64,000 bases of DNA from a virus. The notes under the pieces were generated by a model. That model did not search any database. It had not been told where the DNA came from and saw only the letters and a program-made list of their open reading frames with translations. The translations under genes were made by a program, and so were the position numbers. The DNA lies in the IMG/VR virus record IMGVR_UViG_3300034198_017658, positions 1 to 64,000 of that record; one strand, given 5' to 3'. Positions 29,215 through 39,656 of this stretch are shown here, one piece after another. Each line of letters begins with the position of its first letter. Positions within the stretch are counted from its first letter, which is position 1.

Positions 29215-32200
29215 TTAGAATACTCCTGCAGATATGTTTATAGATGATCTACCGCCAGTATTCATCACTGGAGAAACTGACCCAGATATTCCATTTCTGG
29301 ACATTAACATCCTTAGCCTTGCCGCAATGTTTTTTGGCTTTTCTTCTTTTTCATAATCTGGATAACTAGCGTTTATTAAATTAGCTTCTCTAATCTGTTG
29401 TGGATAGTAACCCATTTGAGACATATTAATTCCCATTGAGTCTCCAACTTTTATTTTTATTGATTCCATACTTGTATTAGGGTGCCAACCTTCCCAGCTC
29501 ATATTAGGTAGTTCGTGTCTAGAAAAATACTCAATTAAATCTGGTTTTTTTTCTACCGGCATTCCCCATGCTGCTTCAAAAATTCTTCTTTCCAATCTTG
29601 GAGCAGTGGACAATATACTTGCCCTTTCTTGTTCTGGGGCATTTATCATTGCTTTAAAGTGTTCTCTTTTTCTTTTTGGTATAGCTAAAGCTAATGTATC
29701 TATTGGAGAACCATAGATATCTGCTCCGTACATAGTTCTCTTAGAGGCTTGTTCAAATTGGTTTGCTGCCTGCATGTCGCCAGCTTGATTTGCTTCTAGG
29801 GCAAGTGATTTATTTTTTACAAAGGTCAACATGTCCATGTATTCTTCTAGGGCAAGTTGTTTTCTTCTATCTTTAGGAATAAATCTTTCATTAGTAACTG
29901 CTTGGTGCGCCTTAGCATAGCTTGCATAGGTCACGCCAGTTGTAAAACCAATTAATGAACCAACTGCTTTTGTGGTAGCTGTCTTTCCGAATAATGAACC
30001 AGCACCAGCTGCAATCAATCCTGCTGTTATTGGATTTCTTTGTGTTGCTTTATTATATATTGGTTTAATAAAGCTATCTATTGGCCTCTTCCATTCAACA
30101 AATGATGTGCCATAAACATTTCTTCTTTCCCAATCTTCTTGAGCTGTTCTATTTGGAAAAAATTTATTATTGATAAATGTATCTCTATGTGCTAAATACT
30201 CACCAAAATTTGCAACAACTTTAGCAGAATTTTTAATTCCAAGTTCTTTTGCGCTAGTATATTTATATTTGTATGGAGTAAAATCATTTTTTTGTGTTGT
30301 TTGGGCAACTTGATCTCTTATTTTTTGAGTTTCTACCCTATCGCCTGGATCCAATCCCCCCATACCCAATTGTCTATCAAGTGCTCTATATTGCCTGGAA
30401 TAAGGTGCAACATCTCCAAGAATTTTTAATTGTGTTATTGGATCATTATAATTTGTTCTTGTTGGGTTTAATCTTTCAAATGCTACACCCGGAAGTCTTA
30501 ATTCTCCTTCTTGTACTTTTGAAAATGGATCACCAGTTTTGAAATTTATAAAATAATCTGAACCTGGTAGAAATGGGTGCTTAAGCCCCACTGTATTTGG
30601 TATATCATTGATATAAGATATATCATTTCTTCTCTTTGGTATAAATCTTCTTGTTATTTCCGATAATTCTAATCCACCTAATGCACCTGGTGTATCGCCA
30701 AGACCTCCAAGATTTAAATCCCAAAACGCTCTAGTAGTACCATAGGCCCTGTCAGCAGATTCTAGTACTGCTCTGTTTGGTTGAAAATCTTTTTGCCCAT
30801 ATCCAAAAGTTTCTCTAAGAGAAGAAAAACCAAATCCATATATACCAGACATTTCTTGAACTCTATAACCAAGTTCTGATCTTTGCATTTTTCCACCAGA
30901 TTCATTTATTGGTTTACCAGATGGAACTATTCTTGGCGGTATATATCCTGGCACTGGTGGTGGGCCATATTGCCCAGCTTGTACATATCCTTGGTTATAA
31001 GAAGAGATAGTATTGAAAGATATATTTCTTGCTGTGTGTAAATTATTTTTTGCTCCACGAGAAAGTTTTTGGTTATATGCTCCTATTTGATATCCTGCAA
31101 CTTGAGACGAACCGTAGCCACCACCCATCCCATAGCCGAATCCACCACCGGCACCACTGCCCCCAGTTGCAATATAAGCTCCTGGTTGTCCAGCGTTTAT
31201 ATTTACTTTTCCAGAACTTAATAAACCACTTGGATCATAAGCGCCTTGCATTCCTGCTGGAACATAATTTGCCAATGCATTTGAGGTTGCATTGGTATGC
31301 ATTCTTATGTTTGGTTTTAGTATTTTCCCAACCGTGGCGTTGAGTAATGGCACAGCTGGACCAAAAGGCCCAGTAAAATAATTACCAGTTACTGGGTAAG
31401 GTCTATCCTCATAATGCTTTCTTTCAAACCTATATGGATCAAACGGTCTTAACGGAGAAAAGTCATAACCAAAAGCAAATTTCTCTAATGGTGTTCCATA
31501 AGAGTCTGATGTATATTGGGAACCAGACTGCATTCTCCTGTAGTATGACGGTCTATAATAAAGAACTTTACCACCTTTAAATGGGGTAATGCCCAAAGGC
31601 CAGTATCTACCTTGTCTTACTGGAACTTCTCCATTTAATAATTGTTCTTTTGTTTCTCCATAATTTTGCCCACCAGGAATTATACCTGCCATTATGGACT
31701 GTGCTTCAACTATACCTCTTGCTATTTTTGTTCCAAAATACGGAGAATATACTCTCTGTCCCCTGGCGTCTTTTTTGCGTGTAAATCCACCAATTGTTCT
31801 ATCTGCAGTGATTAATGCAGCTGCTCCAACTGCAATTGGCAGTGCTCTCTTGCCAATTAAACCTAAACCATATTGACTTAATGGACCGCTATAATCATTG
31901 GACAATCCAAGCCCAACCATTCCAAGGCCTCTATTCAATCTGTCAACTAAGTGAATTGCTGGTATAGACGCCGCACTAAATGTTGACGGGCTAGAATAAC
32001 TATTCGCACCTATTACACTTCCAAATACTCCAGCTGTTGTGACTTGGCCTCTTGCTCTCCTTTCTAGAACGGTGCCAAATGTAGGAACAAAAGTCGTTCC
32101 GGCATTGCCTAATTCATTTTGTGTTAATTCACCAACTTGGTATGGTGCTGCTCCAAAAATTCTTTTAAAACCTGGTCTTACTACGTTAGCATATTTACTG

Positions 32201-35200
32201 ACTGAACTTGCGCCTATGTTAGTTATAGTTTGACTAGAGTACGGATTAACTAATCCTTTAAGGGCACTGCCAAATGCGCTATTGACATCTCTTTCAGCAA
32301 TAATGCTTCTAAGCGAACTTGATGCATTTGCACCAAATTGCATTCCTTCTTGATGAGTTGAAAAAGCACTAATGTTTAACAGGATTGAAAGACCTGCCGC
32401 TCTTGCTTCAGTTAGTTGTGCTGGTGATATTAAATTTTGTTTTTTTAATTCTGATAAAGCTTGTTCTAATTCAATTGCTATTGCTGAAGGATTACCTGCA
32501 CTTTTTTCAAATGCATGCATTTCGATAAGAACTTTATGCAATTGGTTTTGTAAATAATCTTGTCTTGTTCTAATTGTTGGAGATCTTGATCCGGTTTCTT
32601 TTAATGAAAGATTTGTAGAATTTTCTAATTCATTTACCAACGAATTAACAGATTTGGTTAAACCCCTTCCATTTACATTTCTAGCGGCAAGTGCTTGTTT
32701 AAGCGACGCATATCTTTCTGATACACCCTGTATTGCTGCTCTAAGTTCTGGTTCTGTGGTTATTTCACTTGCGTGCTTGAATACACCACCGCCAACATCT
32801 AATTTAGGCAAACTTAAAGTTTTTTCATTTTCTTTCATGACACGCACTGTCATTGCGCGTTTTTGTGCATCTTCTCTTAAGCTATCAAATGCTGCTAATA
32901 TTGTATTGTGATCATGTACTTGTCTTCCAGCTTGATCAACCGTACTAATTGATGTACCATCTACTTTAAAGCTTAGTGTTCTACCGTTACCAGTTTGGAT
33001 TGTTCCTTCGCTTATTAATCTTGCTAAAACTGTTGGGTTATTTATATCCGTTTTTCTATTGCGAAATCTTCCAAATTTTCTTATAAGTGAGTTTGGTTGT
33101 TCTTCACCTATATCAAATGCTCGTCTTATTTTTTCAAATCTACTTAATGGAGTGCCGGTTTGCATTTCTTCTACTTCAGAAGTTCTTACACCTTCTGCGC
33201 CAGTAGCTAATCTTGCGGCTCTTGAATATAGGTCTGTTGATACAGAAGAGTATCTCTTATATAAACCAAATTTTTCATCTAATTCAGTTTGGATTCCGCT
33301 TCTAGTTACACCTACTATGGAACCCTTGTCTCCAAAAAGTCCACCTTTTTGTTTAACCCAAGCATAGACGTTTGGTGCTTCTCCAGTTTCTCCTAAGAAA
33401 TTTTGTCTTGAAGATCCTGAAATGAATTGGAATTCTTCTCCAACCCTTACGTTATTTGATCCACCAAGACCAATCATTTGGAGTGGGTTAAAGTTAACTA
33501 CTGGTATTTTTACATCATGGGTTAAACCACCAAAAAAAGAAGATATTCCTTTTCTTAATATTGATGTATCAATAACTTTTCCAGATTTAGTTTCATATAC
33601 ACCAGTTAAGTTAGAGAAACCAATTGTTTTAGAAATGGGATCATTAATAGCAATTTCGGCAAATAATCTTCTTGCTGCTATTCTTTGTTCTGGAGTATTA
33701 TATTCTAAAACTCCTTTATCAAATGCTTCGTCTACAGATAATGGTTTTAATCCAAATAAGTTAAACCCACCACGGCTAGAGGCATTTGTCATCAATTTTG
33801 CATCGACTAAGTGCTGCTTAAGTTGATCTGTGTCCGTCGCATCGAGGCCTCTTTTTGCTAATTCGTCATGTATGTAACTAGTAGATACGTAAGTTCCATC
33901 GTTTTCAACAATTTTTATGCCTACCGATTGAGCAGTTTTTCTTACTAAATATTCTTGCTTTGATGGACTAAGTGGTCCAGAAAAATCTCCAAATATTGCT
34001 TTTTGTGGTCTGACAATTTTGTTAGCTTGAGGTATTAAAATTTGTTTTCTAAAGTCTTGAAAAGCTAATTGAGATCTTTCTCTTAAAAGTTTTCTATAAC
34101 TTTCATCAGTGAAGGCAACATTGGTTTGGGTGAACGCATCCTTAATAGTGTTGAAAGCAAAATTTTTAGCTTTTGATCCTAATTCCTTTTGAGCTTTTTG
34201 TATTAGTTTTTGATAAAACTCATCATCATTTGTTTCTCCAGATATTATTCTTCTGATGCCATAAGATATTTCTGCTTTATTTGAACCAGAAACAGATGGT
34301 AGTTTTTTTATTCCAATACCAGAAACAAATTCTTCTGCCGTTTTTTTATCAATTCCTCTTCTTGTTAAATTACGTATTAATGTCTTTTGATATGCGTCTC
34401 TTTCAAAAGCAGAAGTAAATGAACCAGGTTTACCTAAAGCCTTATCTGGATCTATTGTATCAGTAGCGGCTAAAGATCCATTTATAAAACTTGAAAATCT
34501 ACTTTGATGTTGTGCTTTAAGATCTCTTATTGCTCCAGTAAGCATTGCGCTTGCTTTATTTGGATCTCCAGAAGATCTTCTCAATCCTTCGTTAAATGAT
34601 ATCGCTCCAGATATAACATCATAGGCATTGCGTCCAGCTTTATATTGCTTAGCAAATGTTCTTAGTCCTGTTGGTAAACCTTTGATTGAAGAAAAAGAAT
34701 CTAATACACCAAGATAAGTTTCATCATTATCTTGCATACCAAACATGTATGCTTTAGCGAACTTAGATGCTTGCCTAAGCTTTCCTTCTCCACTTAACTC
34801 AGAAGCTGCTCTTGCAGTTTTTGCGCCTTTTCTGGCTTGTTGCATTGAGAATAATAAACCGCCATCTCTAGCAGTTGCTTCAGAAACAGATTTTTCCATT
34901 GCATATCCAGCAGAAGCGCTTATTCTAGATGCTTGTACCAACATCTTTTCTGTGTCCTGACCAAAGGACTCCATAATTGTTTTAAGATCTGCTATTTTAT
35001 TAGAGGTTCTTCTTTGATTGGCCGTCAAAGGCATTGGATGATCAAGGTACGGTGCATTACCCAACATTCTTAGATGGTCAACTGCTGCGCCGGCTACTGC
35101 ATTTGGGACTACTACTTTTGTAATATTTCTAACTGATTGGGTTACAAAATCAGTTATTACGTCAGCTGGGTTGTACCATTTAACTTTTGGTCTGTCGTCG

Positions 35201-35829
35201 TTATTACCAAATAAAGGATCTGTTACAACTCTTTGAACAGCATACGTGACGGGAAGGGCTATGGCTAAACTTCTTGATGCGCGCACCAATCTTTGCTGTA
35301 CTGCGTCTCTATATGACCACATAGCTGCTGGTTCTTTACCAGCAGCTGCGCTCCTGAATTCCTTCAATGTCATCCATGTTGCACCATCGGATACAGTATT
35401 AGCTCCGGCAAGTCTAGTTAAAACTGGTTGTATTACTGACTTATCGGCTTTTTCAAAAAACAGTCTAGAGTAAGGATCGGAAATTCCTTCTACAGTTCTA
35501 TTTACGCCCTCTAATTCGTCTAAAGCTTTTTTAATTTGGAGGGCTGTTTTTACAGCTGTTCTACCTATTTTTGAACCGCTATCAGAAGCTCTCTGAACGG
35601 TCTTAGCTAAGCTTAGGCCACCTTTCTCCATTTGCTTCGTAAGAACGAATGTAGCAGCCATTGTAGCGGCTGTGGAGGCGACATAACGCAGTATAGGCTT
35701 ATCGTGGAGAGCTCTTGAAAGAAGCCCGCTATTAGAACTGGGCCTTTCATTTTCTTTATCTGTTTCTGGCACGTCACGTGAGGTGACACCATAGCCTATA
35801 TTATGCAGTGGGATCTTATCTCTAAACAA
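29215..35829 (-). CDS. Tape measure protein, 2204 aa
   Basis: A very long helical protein directly downstream of two tape-measure-chaperone-like genes, the standard location of the tape measure. It contains hydrophobic segments near the N-terminus (around YVASTAATMAATFVLT), near the middle (LPIAVGAAALITADRTIGG) and near the C-terminus (PITAGLIAAGAGSLF and AVGSLIGFTTG), as tape measures that insert into the host membrane often do. A Gly/Tyr-rich flexible stretch (GSGAGGGFGYGMGGGYGSS) separates the central region from the C-terminal part. The start appears to be TTG at 35829, with AAGGG about ten bases upstream. If this protein alone sets tail length at about 0.15 nm per residue, the tail would be of order 300 nm; that is an estimate from a general rule. 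Confidence 0.8.
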   Translation of the reverse strand: MFRDKIPLHNIGYGVTSRDVPETDKENERPSSNSGLLSRALHDKPILRYVASTAATMAATFVLTKQMEKGGLSLAKTVQRASDSGSKIGRTAVKTALQIKKALDELEGVNRTVEGISDPYSRLFFEKADKSVIQPVLTRLAGANTVSDGATWMTLKEFRSAAAGKEPAAMWSYRDAVQQRLVRASRSLAIALPVTYAVQRVVTDPLFGNNDDRPKVKWYNPADVITDFVTQSVRNITKVVVPNAVAGAAVDHLRMLGNAPYLDHPMPLTANQRRTSNKIADLKTIMESFGQDTEKMLVQASRISASAGYAMEKSVSEATARDGGLLFSMQQARKGAKTARAASELSGEGKLRQASKFAKAYMFGMQDNDETYLGVLDSFSSIKGLPTGLRTFAKQYKAGRNAYDVISGAISFNEGLRRSSGDPNKASAMLTGAIRDLKAQHQSRFSSFINGSLAATDTIDPDKALGKPGSFTSAFERDAYQKTLIRNLTRRGIDKKTAEEFVSGIGIKKLPSVSGSNKAEISYGIRRIISGETNDDEFYQKLIQKAQKELGSKAKNFAFNTIKDAFTQTNVAFTDESYRKLLRERSQLAFQDFRKQILIPQANKIVRPQKAIFGDFSGPLSPSKQEYLVRKTAQSVGIKIVENDGTYVSTSYIHDELAKRGLDATDTDQLKQHLVDAKLMTNASSRGGFNLFGLKPLSVDEAFDKGVLEYNTPEQRIAARRLFAEIAINDPISKTIGFSNLTGVYETKSGKVIDTSILRKGISSFFGGLTHDVKIPVVNFNPLQMIGLGGSNNVRVGEEFQFISGSSRQNFLGETGEAPNVYAWVKQKGGLFGDKGSIVGVTRSGIQTELDEKFGLYKRYSSVSTDLYSRAARLATGAEGVRTSEVEEMQTGTPLSRFEKIRRAFDIGEEQPNSLIRKFGRFRNRKTDINNPTVLARLISEGTIQTGNGRTLSFKVDGTSISTVDQAGRQVHDHNTILAAFDSLREDAQKRAMTVRVMKENEKTLSLPKLDVGGGVFKHASEITTEPELRAAIQGVSERYASLKQALAARNVNGRGLTKSVNSLVNELENSTNLSLKETGSRSPTIRTRQDYLQNQLHKVLIEMHAFEKSAGNPSAIAIELEQALSELKKQNLISPAQLTEARAAGLSILLNISAFSTHQEGMQFGANASSSLRSIIAERDVNSAFGSALKGLVNPYSSQTITNIGASSVSKYANVVRPGFKRIFGAAPYQVGELTQNELGNAGTTFVPTFGTVLERRARGQVTTAGVFGSVIGANSYSSPSTFSAASIPAIHLVDRLNRGLGMVGLGLSNDYSGPLSQYGLGLIGKRALPIAVGAAALITADRTIGGFTRKKDARGQRVYSPYFGTKIARGIVEAQSIMAGIIPGGQNYGETKEQLLNGEVPVRQGRYWPLGITPFKGGKVLYYRPSYYRRMQSGSQYTSDSYGTPLEKFAFGYDFSPLRPFDPYRFERKHYEDRPYPVTGNYFTGPFGPAVPLLNATVGKILKPNIRMHTNATSNALANYVPAGMQGAYDPSGLLSSGKVNINAGQPGAYIATGGSGAGGGFGYGMGGGYGSSQVAGYQIGAYNQKLSRGAKNNLHTARNISFNTISSYNQGYVQAGQYGPPPVPGYIPPRIVPSGKPINESGGKMQRSELGYRVQEMSGIYGFGFSSLRETFGYGQKDFQPNRAVLESADRAYGTTRAFWDLNLGGLGDTPGALGGLELSEITRRFIPKRRNDISYINDIPNTVGLKHPFLPGSDYFINFKTGDPFSKVQEGELRLPGVAFERLNPTRTNYNDPITQLKILGDVAPYSRQYRALDRQLGMGGLDPGDRVETQKIRDQVAQTTQKNDFTPYKYKYTSAKELGIKNSAKVVANFGEYLAHRDTFINNKFFPNRTAQEDWERRNVYGTSFVEWKRPIDSFIKPIYNKATQRNPITAGLIAAGAGSLFGKTATTKAVGSLIGFTTGVTYASYAKAHQAVTNERFIPKDRRKQLALEEYMDMLTFVKNKSLALEANQAGDMQAANQFEQASKRTMYGADIYGSPIDTLALAIPKRKREHFKAMINAPEQERASILSTAPRLERRIFEAAWGMPVEKKPDLIEYFSRHELPNMSWEGWHPNTSMESIKIKVGDSMGINMSQMGYYPQQIREANLINASYPDYEKEEKPKNIAARLRMLMSRNGISGSVSPVMNTGGRSSINISAGVF

Positions 35830-35848
35830 GGACGATTACCCTTCTACT

Positions 35849-36475
35849 CTATCTAGCACCCCATAGCTTTTGGGCAACTGGGTCGCTAAACTTAGCTTCG
35901 CCTTCTTTTCTAGATTGGTCATAGCGTCTAGCCTTATCTTCCAACTTTGCTTGCTCTTCTTCTGGGTCTATCAATTGCAATGTTATATTGGTTGATTCAA
36001 CACCAGCAATTGCTTGTTTAATCTCCATTATTTTTTCAGACAAGGCAACTTTTTCCGCCAGTTTAGTATACGTTAAGTTATCTAAATCCTCAGGAGAGTA
36101 TGCTGTTATAGTAGCCAGTACAAAGGCTTTCATTAAGCTTCTAACTTGAGCAGCTTGCTCTCTTTTTTGGTCTAAAACAAATTTAGCTTTGGATGGAGAA
36201 GCAAAACCAGATTCCTGCAAAATTTCTTCTGCCAAAGAAGATACAAGACCAGCTGGATAACTATCTAGATTAATACTTTCGGGATATATGACTGCAGATT
36301 TTATAATTAAATCTTCTATTTCAGCTGAAGATTCTCCAGAAATTTCGTATTCTGTAATCTTATCAAACTCTGCGAATGTTAGTTCACGAAATATTATTGT
36401 ATCTCTTTTAAGAGAGGTCTCAAAAATAGATCCATATTTTTCTTTTAATTTATATAATATTTCTGGATCTAACAT
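35849..36475 (-). CDS. Tape measure chaperone-like protein (second of pair)
   Basis: A 208-residue acidic, helical protein located just before the tape measure gene. It shares a pattern with the gene upstream: YPESINLDSYPAGLVSSLAEEILQESGFASP here against YPAYDKQ..., EMAGLPSLISQEVLEASGFLA there. The two are therefore paralogues. In many phages two overlapping or frameshift-linked proteins in this position bind and fold the tape measure (lambda gpG/gpGT, T5 and P2 equivalents). Here they are separate genes four bases apart, not linked by a visible slippery sequence. The C-terminal quarter is highly charged. Confidence 0.7.
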   Translation of the reverse strand: MLDPEILYKLKEKYGSIFETSLKRDTIIFRELTFAEFDKITEYEISGESSAEIEDLIIKSAVIYPESINLDSYPAGLVSSLAEEILQESGFASPSKAKFVLDQKREQAAQVRSLMKAFVLATITAYSPEDLDNLTYTKLAEKVALSEKIMEIKQAIAGVESTNITLQLIDPEEEQAKLEDKARRYDQSRKEGEAKFSDPVAQKLWGAR

Positions 36476-36479
36476 ATGA

Positions 36480-36989
36480 TTAGAGTTGTCTTACCTCAAG
36501 AGCTAAGAATCCAGAAGCCTCTAGAACCTCTTGTGAGATCAGAGAAGGAAGACCAGCCATTTCTGATACTAAAGACTGCTTGTCATAAGCGGGATACAAA
36601 ACACAAATTTCTGCTATTGCCTCTTCGTTCCAAAGATTTGCTTCGCCCTGTGTTAATTGTCCAGCTTGGACTAATTGTTCCATTTTCTTAACAAGATTTT
36701 TGTATTCAAGTCTATTTAAAGTTCTCCAAGCAATGTGCTTATCATAGGTAATTGATGTTACATAAACATCACCATATTCTCTTTTCCACATCTTTATCTG
36801 ACCAGCGGTTGGTCCACCTGGCCAAATGAATTCATCGTCCGGAAGATCTTCGATACTAAGCGCTTCTTCGGGCTGAACGTCTTCAACTTGATCAACAGTT
36901 TCTTCCACTATTATAAAGGCTTCATCTGCACCAGTTTCTTCAATAATATCTGGAGCTTCTTTAATTACAACTTTTCTTGCTTCGTTCAT
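36480..36989 (-). CDS. Tape measure chaperone-like protein (first of pair)
   Basis: A 169-residue protein with a very acidic N-terminal 55 residues followed by an alpha-helical domain containing GQIKMWKREYGDVYVT and a C-terminal segment similar to that of the next gene (LYPAY then SGFLA). It starts with ATG behind AGGAGA at good spacing. A TATAAT-like hexamer lies in the short gap after the upstream tube-like gene, so this gene may open a transcription unit for the tape measure region. It is probably a tail assembly chaperone absent from the mature virion. Confidence 0.65.
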   Translation of the reverse strand: MNEARKVVIKEAPDIIEETGADEAFIIVEETVDQVEDVQPEEALSIEDLPDDEFIWPGGPTAGQIKMWKREYGDVYVTSITYDKHIAWRTLNRLEYKNLVKKMEQLVQAGQLTQGEANLWNEEAIAEICVLYPAYDKQSLVSEMAGLPSLISQEVLEASGFLALEVRQL

Positions 36990-37032
36990 ATCTTCTCCTG
37001 TTTAATACATGTATTTAATTATTATATCACAA

Positions 37033-38082
37033 TTATCTTGGATCATTATTTCTGGCTAGATCTCTTCTAGTTAAAAGTTCTTCTTCAGTTGGCGGCTTAG
37101 ATGTTGTTAACGGACTTGTAGCCTTAGAACCAGATTGGTCATTAGCTGTTATAATACCATTTGGTGGGTTCTTTAATTTGCCATCAGATATATACATATC
37201 TCTTGCAGTAAATTGATATACTTCAATTAACGGATTCCCACCAGGAGCATAAGCTGTAGACATTGAACTTAAATGAACACTTTGCAAAACAATATCCATA
37301 GGATTACTGTTTTTTTGCGAAAGTCTATCATTAAAATCTAATGACATTAGTCTGTCTAACATGTCATAATTATCATCTGGCTGAGAACCCTGGTTTCTTG
37401 CAACTGTTGTCATAGAACCTTCTTGGGCTCCATGTTTAATAATTAAGTTAAAAGGTGGATGGGCACTAAATATATTTCTTTGATCTGAGTTTCTATTATC
37501 ATAACTTAATCTATCTAACTGACTGTTTGCCCAATACTTTTGTATATTTTGTTCGTCTTCTTGACTTTCACCATTTGATCTTAAATAAGATTGAACTTGT
37601 GAAGTTGGTTTTTCTGAATAAAATGAAGTTCTTGCTTCCGCTGCTTTACTCAAAAGATCCCTCATCTTACCGGGATATCTAGTATAAATTGCAAGTTCTC
37701 CTGTAACTATTCTTGAACCAACCATCATTACATCGTAATTATATGACCAGAAACCATATAGTGGGGATTTTTGTTGAGTAATCCCAAAAGAAAAAGAAGC
37801 TATATCTAATTCATCACCAGCATCAAATAAACCATCTATATAAACTTTTACATCTTCACCCGTAAAAAAGTAATCATAATACATATTAAATTTATCTGCG
37901 TCGTCTGCTTTACCAGCCCATTGCAGATCAATATCTTCATTAAGCGGATCAAATGATTTTGGTAAAACCCTAGAAAAACTATCTCCGTTTCTACTAAAGG
38001 TTATATCGGGTGGTAGATACGCGCTAAATGGTCTAAATGGTTTACGACCAACTATATTGCTGTAGTCATTTTGTTCTGCCAT
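37033..38082 (-). CDS. Third, divergent tail-tube-like protein
   Basis: A 349-residue protein. Its central segment (IASFSFGITQQKSPLYGFWSYN, then a VGSRIVTGELAIYT strand near residues 120-135) matches the pattern of the two upstream tube proteins (ISYSIHRENSPVRTLG and GRTIAGSLIFTVF). It is therefore a divergent relative with longer N- and C-terminal extensions and an insertion of about 70 hydrophilic residues. It could be a tail-tube initiator, a baseplate-proximal ring or a distal-tail protein rather than the main tube. It is separated by one base from the upstream tube-like gene. The C-terminal 45 residues are Ser/Thr/Pro/charged and likely disordered. Confidence 0.65.
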   Translation of the reverse strand: MAEQNDYSNIVGRKPFRPFSAYLPPDITFSRNGDSFSRVLPKSFDPLNEDIDLQWAGKADDADKFNMYYDYFFTGEDVKVYIDGLFDAGDELDIASFSFGITQQKSPLYGFWSYNYDVMMVGSRIVTGELAIYTRYPGKMRDLLSKAAEARTSFYSEKPTSQVQSYLRSNGESQEDEQNIQKYWANSQLDRLSYDNRNSDQRNIFSAHPPFNLIIKHGAQEGSMTTVARNQGSQPDDNYDMLDRLMSLDFNDRLSQKNSNPMDIVLQSVHLSSMSTAYAPGGNPLIEVYQFTARDMYISDGKLKNPPNGIITANDQSGSKATSPLTTSKPPTEEELLTRRDLARNNDPR

Positions 38083-38083
38083 A

Positions 38084-38833
38084 TTATATTGGTTTCGCTA
38101 TTCTGTCTATAAAAGTTGTATATTCTTTCATTTTATCTTCGCCATAATAATTTTCTTGTCTTTGTTTGTAGACTGCGCTTTCACCTTCTTCTGACCCAAG
38201 AAGCATTGGGTCATAGTCCATAGAAATTAACGGTTGTATACCCCTGGCCATAAACGTGTATGTTTGTTCTGTTATTAAGTCGTCAACAGACATAGTCTGT
38301 CCTTCATCAACTATTGTAACACCATAGATTTTCATTTTTGCGCCAAGTCCGTACTCATTAAAAAATGTTAATACTATATCAAATGGCGGCAGCATGTCTG
38401 CCAGTGGAGCAAAGAACAAACCACTTTGAGACATCATATGTCTATATTCTTTTATTCTATAAAAAGCGTATTCATTAAATACCGTGAATATTAAAGAACC
38501 AGCTATTGTTCTACCGCCCTTAACAAAACCTCGTGGATTTACATGGCCCAATGTTCTAACTGGTGAATTTTCCCTGTGTATAGAATAAGATATTGTTTGC
38601 ACTTCCGCTAATTCAAGAACATCCATTTCTCCTATTGTTCCATTTACTCTGTCTATATTTGGAATAACCATTGTTGCAGATATGTCAGTGCCTGCAAAAG
38701 ACATGTTAGAAAACGGATCAGGAAGACCTTTTTCAACGCGGGCTTTGCTTAAGGTACTTTGATCATAAAGACTTTTTCTTCTGTGGTATGGACCAAAGTC
38801 ATATTTTATTGGTTGAGGATCAATTATGTTCAT
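38084..38833 (-). CDS. Tail tube protein paralogue 2
   Basis: A 249-residue protein paralogous to the gene upstream. The shared blocks are a strand ending in REN/KAPxxTxGxxNPR, then F-x-x-G-x-R-x-I-A-G-S-L-I-F-T-V-F, then PPFDI-x-x-T-F-x-NEYG-x-G, then Y-G-V-x-x-x-x-EG-x-x-S-x-DD. In contractile-tailed phages the tube protein forms stacked hexamers around the tape measure. Having a second tube-like gene suggests a specialised ring or an initiator. A terminator lies upstream, so it may be expressed from read-through or its own promoter; GATAGGATAAT precedes the ATG. Confidence 0.75.
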   Translation of the reverse strand: MNIIDPQPIKYDFGPYHRRKSLYDQSTLSKARVEKGLPDPFSNMSFAGTDISATMVIPNIDRVNGTIGEMDVLELAEVQTISYSIHRENSPVRTLGHVNPRGFVKGGRTIAGSLIFTVFNEYAFYRIKEYRHMMSQSGLFFAPLADMLPPFDIVLTFFNEYGLGAKMKIYGVTIVDEGQTMSVDDLITEQTYTFMARGIQPLISMDYDPMLLGSEEGESAVYKQRQENYYGEDKMKEYTTFIDRIAKPI

Positions 38834-38853
38834 ATTATCCTATCTTAGTTTAT

Positions 38854-38895
38854 AAAAAAATATGGAGGACAAAGGTTTCCCCCGTCCTCCATATT
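38854..38895 (-). terminator. Intrinsic terminator after the first tail tube gene
   Basis: On the minus strand a perfect 12-bp stem (arms 38884-38895 and 38859-38870, AATATGGAGGAC paired with GTCCTCCATATT) encloses a 13-base loop. A run of T (38860-38854) follows it. It sits 22 bases after the stop of the tube gene, giving a classical rho-independent signal. Partial termination here would make the upstream sheath/tube transcript more abundant than the downstream tube paralogues and tape measure. Confidence 0.88.
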
Positions 38896-38917
38896 ACTTA
38901 CTTTTTATTGTTTAAAC

Positions 38918-39616
38918 TTATGGTCTGATTATCTTAGGATTCAAACCAGCCTCAGAAACAGTATCTTTGTTTATTATGTCTCTAAGGTCACCAGTATTAA
39001 ACTTGCCGCTAGACAATTGGTCAGTTGTAATTCTATACATCGGACCTATTTCTCTAGCAACGTAAGTCATCGTTTCTTCAATAACAATGTCATCCATCGA
39101 AGCGCCAGAACCTTCGTTAAGAAGTTCAACACCATAGATCGAGCGCACTGCACCTTGGCCATATTCGTTAGCAAAGGTTATCGTTATATCAAACGGAGGA
39201 ATTTGGTCAGCGTAGAATGGAACCTGTGATACTACGTCTGAGTCCTGTGAACTGAACTCAGCAATACCGCGCTTGTGTCCAACATCACCTGGAAGAGTAT
39301 TATGTCTTCTGGTGTAGAACAATTGTGGGTTATCTTTCTGATGGTTTGCATCAAGCATCTGATAAAGAGCTGGACGATCAAACACTGTAAAAATCAGTGA
39401 TCCTGCAATACCACGCTTGCCTCTTGAAAATGATCTTGGGTTTGGTGAACCCATTGTGTAGATAGGAGCTTTTTCTCTTGTGACGGAGAAAGTAATTCCT
39501 GAAAGAGCACCGATTTCAATGCCACCAAAAGTAGCAACGATATCTGCGCCAGAAAATGTGGTGTAAGTATTTAGATACTTATTAACCGCACTATCGTAGT
39601 AGTCTGAACCAGCCAT
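38918..39616 (-). CDS. Tail tube protein (major candidate)
   Basis: A 232-residue protein immediately downstream of the sheath gene, as in most myoviruses. It contains TFSVTREKAPIYTMGSPNPR, GKRGIAGSLIFTVFDR, PPFDITITFANEYGQGA and VELLNEGSGASMDDI in the order shared with its two downstream paralogues. The gene starts behind GGAGGG with ideal spacing and is followed by a strong terminator, both consistent with high expression of a major structural protein. Its base composition is less AT-rich than that of the accessory genes, as for the sheath. Tube identity is inferred from gene order, length and the paralogue pattern. Confidence 0.75.
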   Translation of the reverse strand: MAGSDYYDSAVNKYLNTYTTFSGADIVATFGGIEIGALSGITFSVTREKAPIYTMGSPNPRSFSRGKRGIAGSLIFTVFDRPALYQMLDANHQKDNPQLFYTRRHNTLPGDVGHKRGIAEFSSQDSDVVSQVPFYADQIPPFDITITFANEYGQGAVRSIYGVELLNEGSGASMDDIVIEETMTYVAREIGPMYRITTDQLSSGKFNTGDLRDIINKDTVSEAGLNPKIIRP

Positions 39617-39656
39617 ATTATACCCTCCAATTCGGTATTTTAATTATATGTTTTTA

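Noticed and set aside
35849-36989. A -1 programmed frameshift linking the two tape-measure chaperone genes
   Set aside because: The genes are separated by four bases, each has its own start, and no X-XXY-YYZ slippery heptamer with overlap is evident. They look like paralogues instead.
37000-37030. Operator palindrome AATACATGTATT before the first chaperone gene
   Set aside because: A single 12-base A/T-rich palindrome without a second copy; likely chance.
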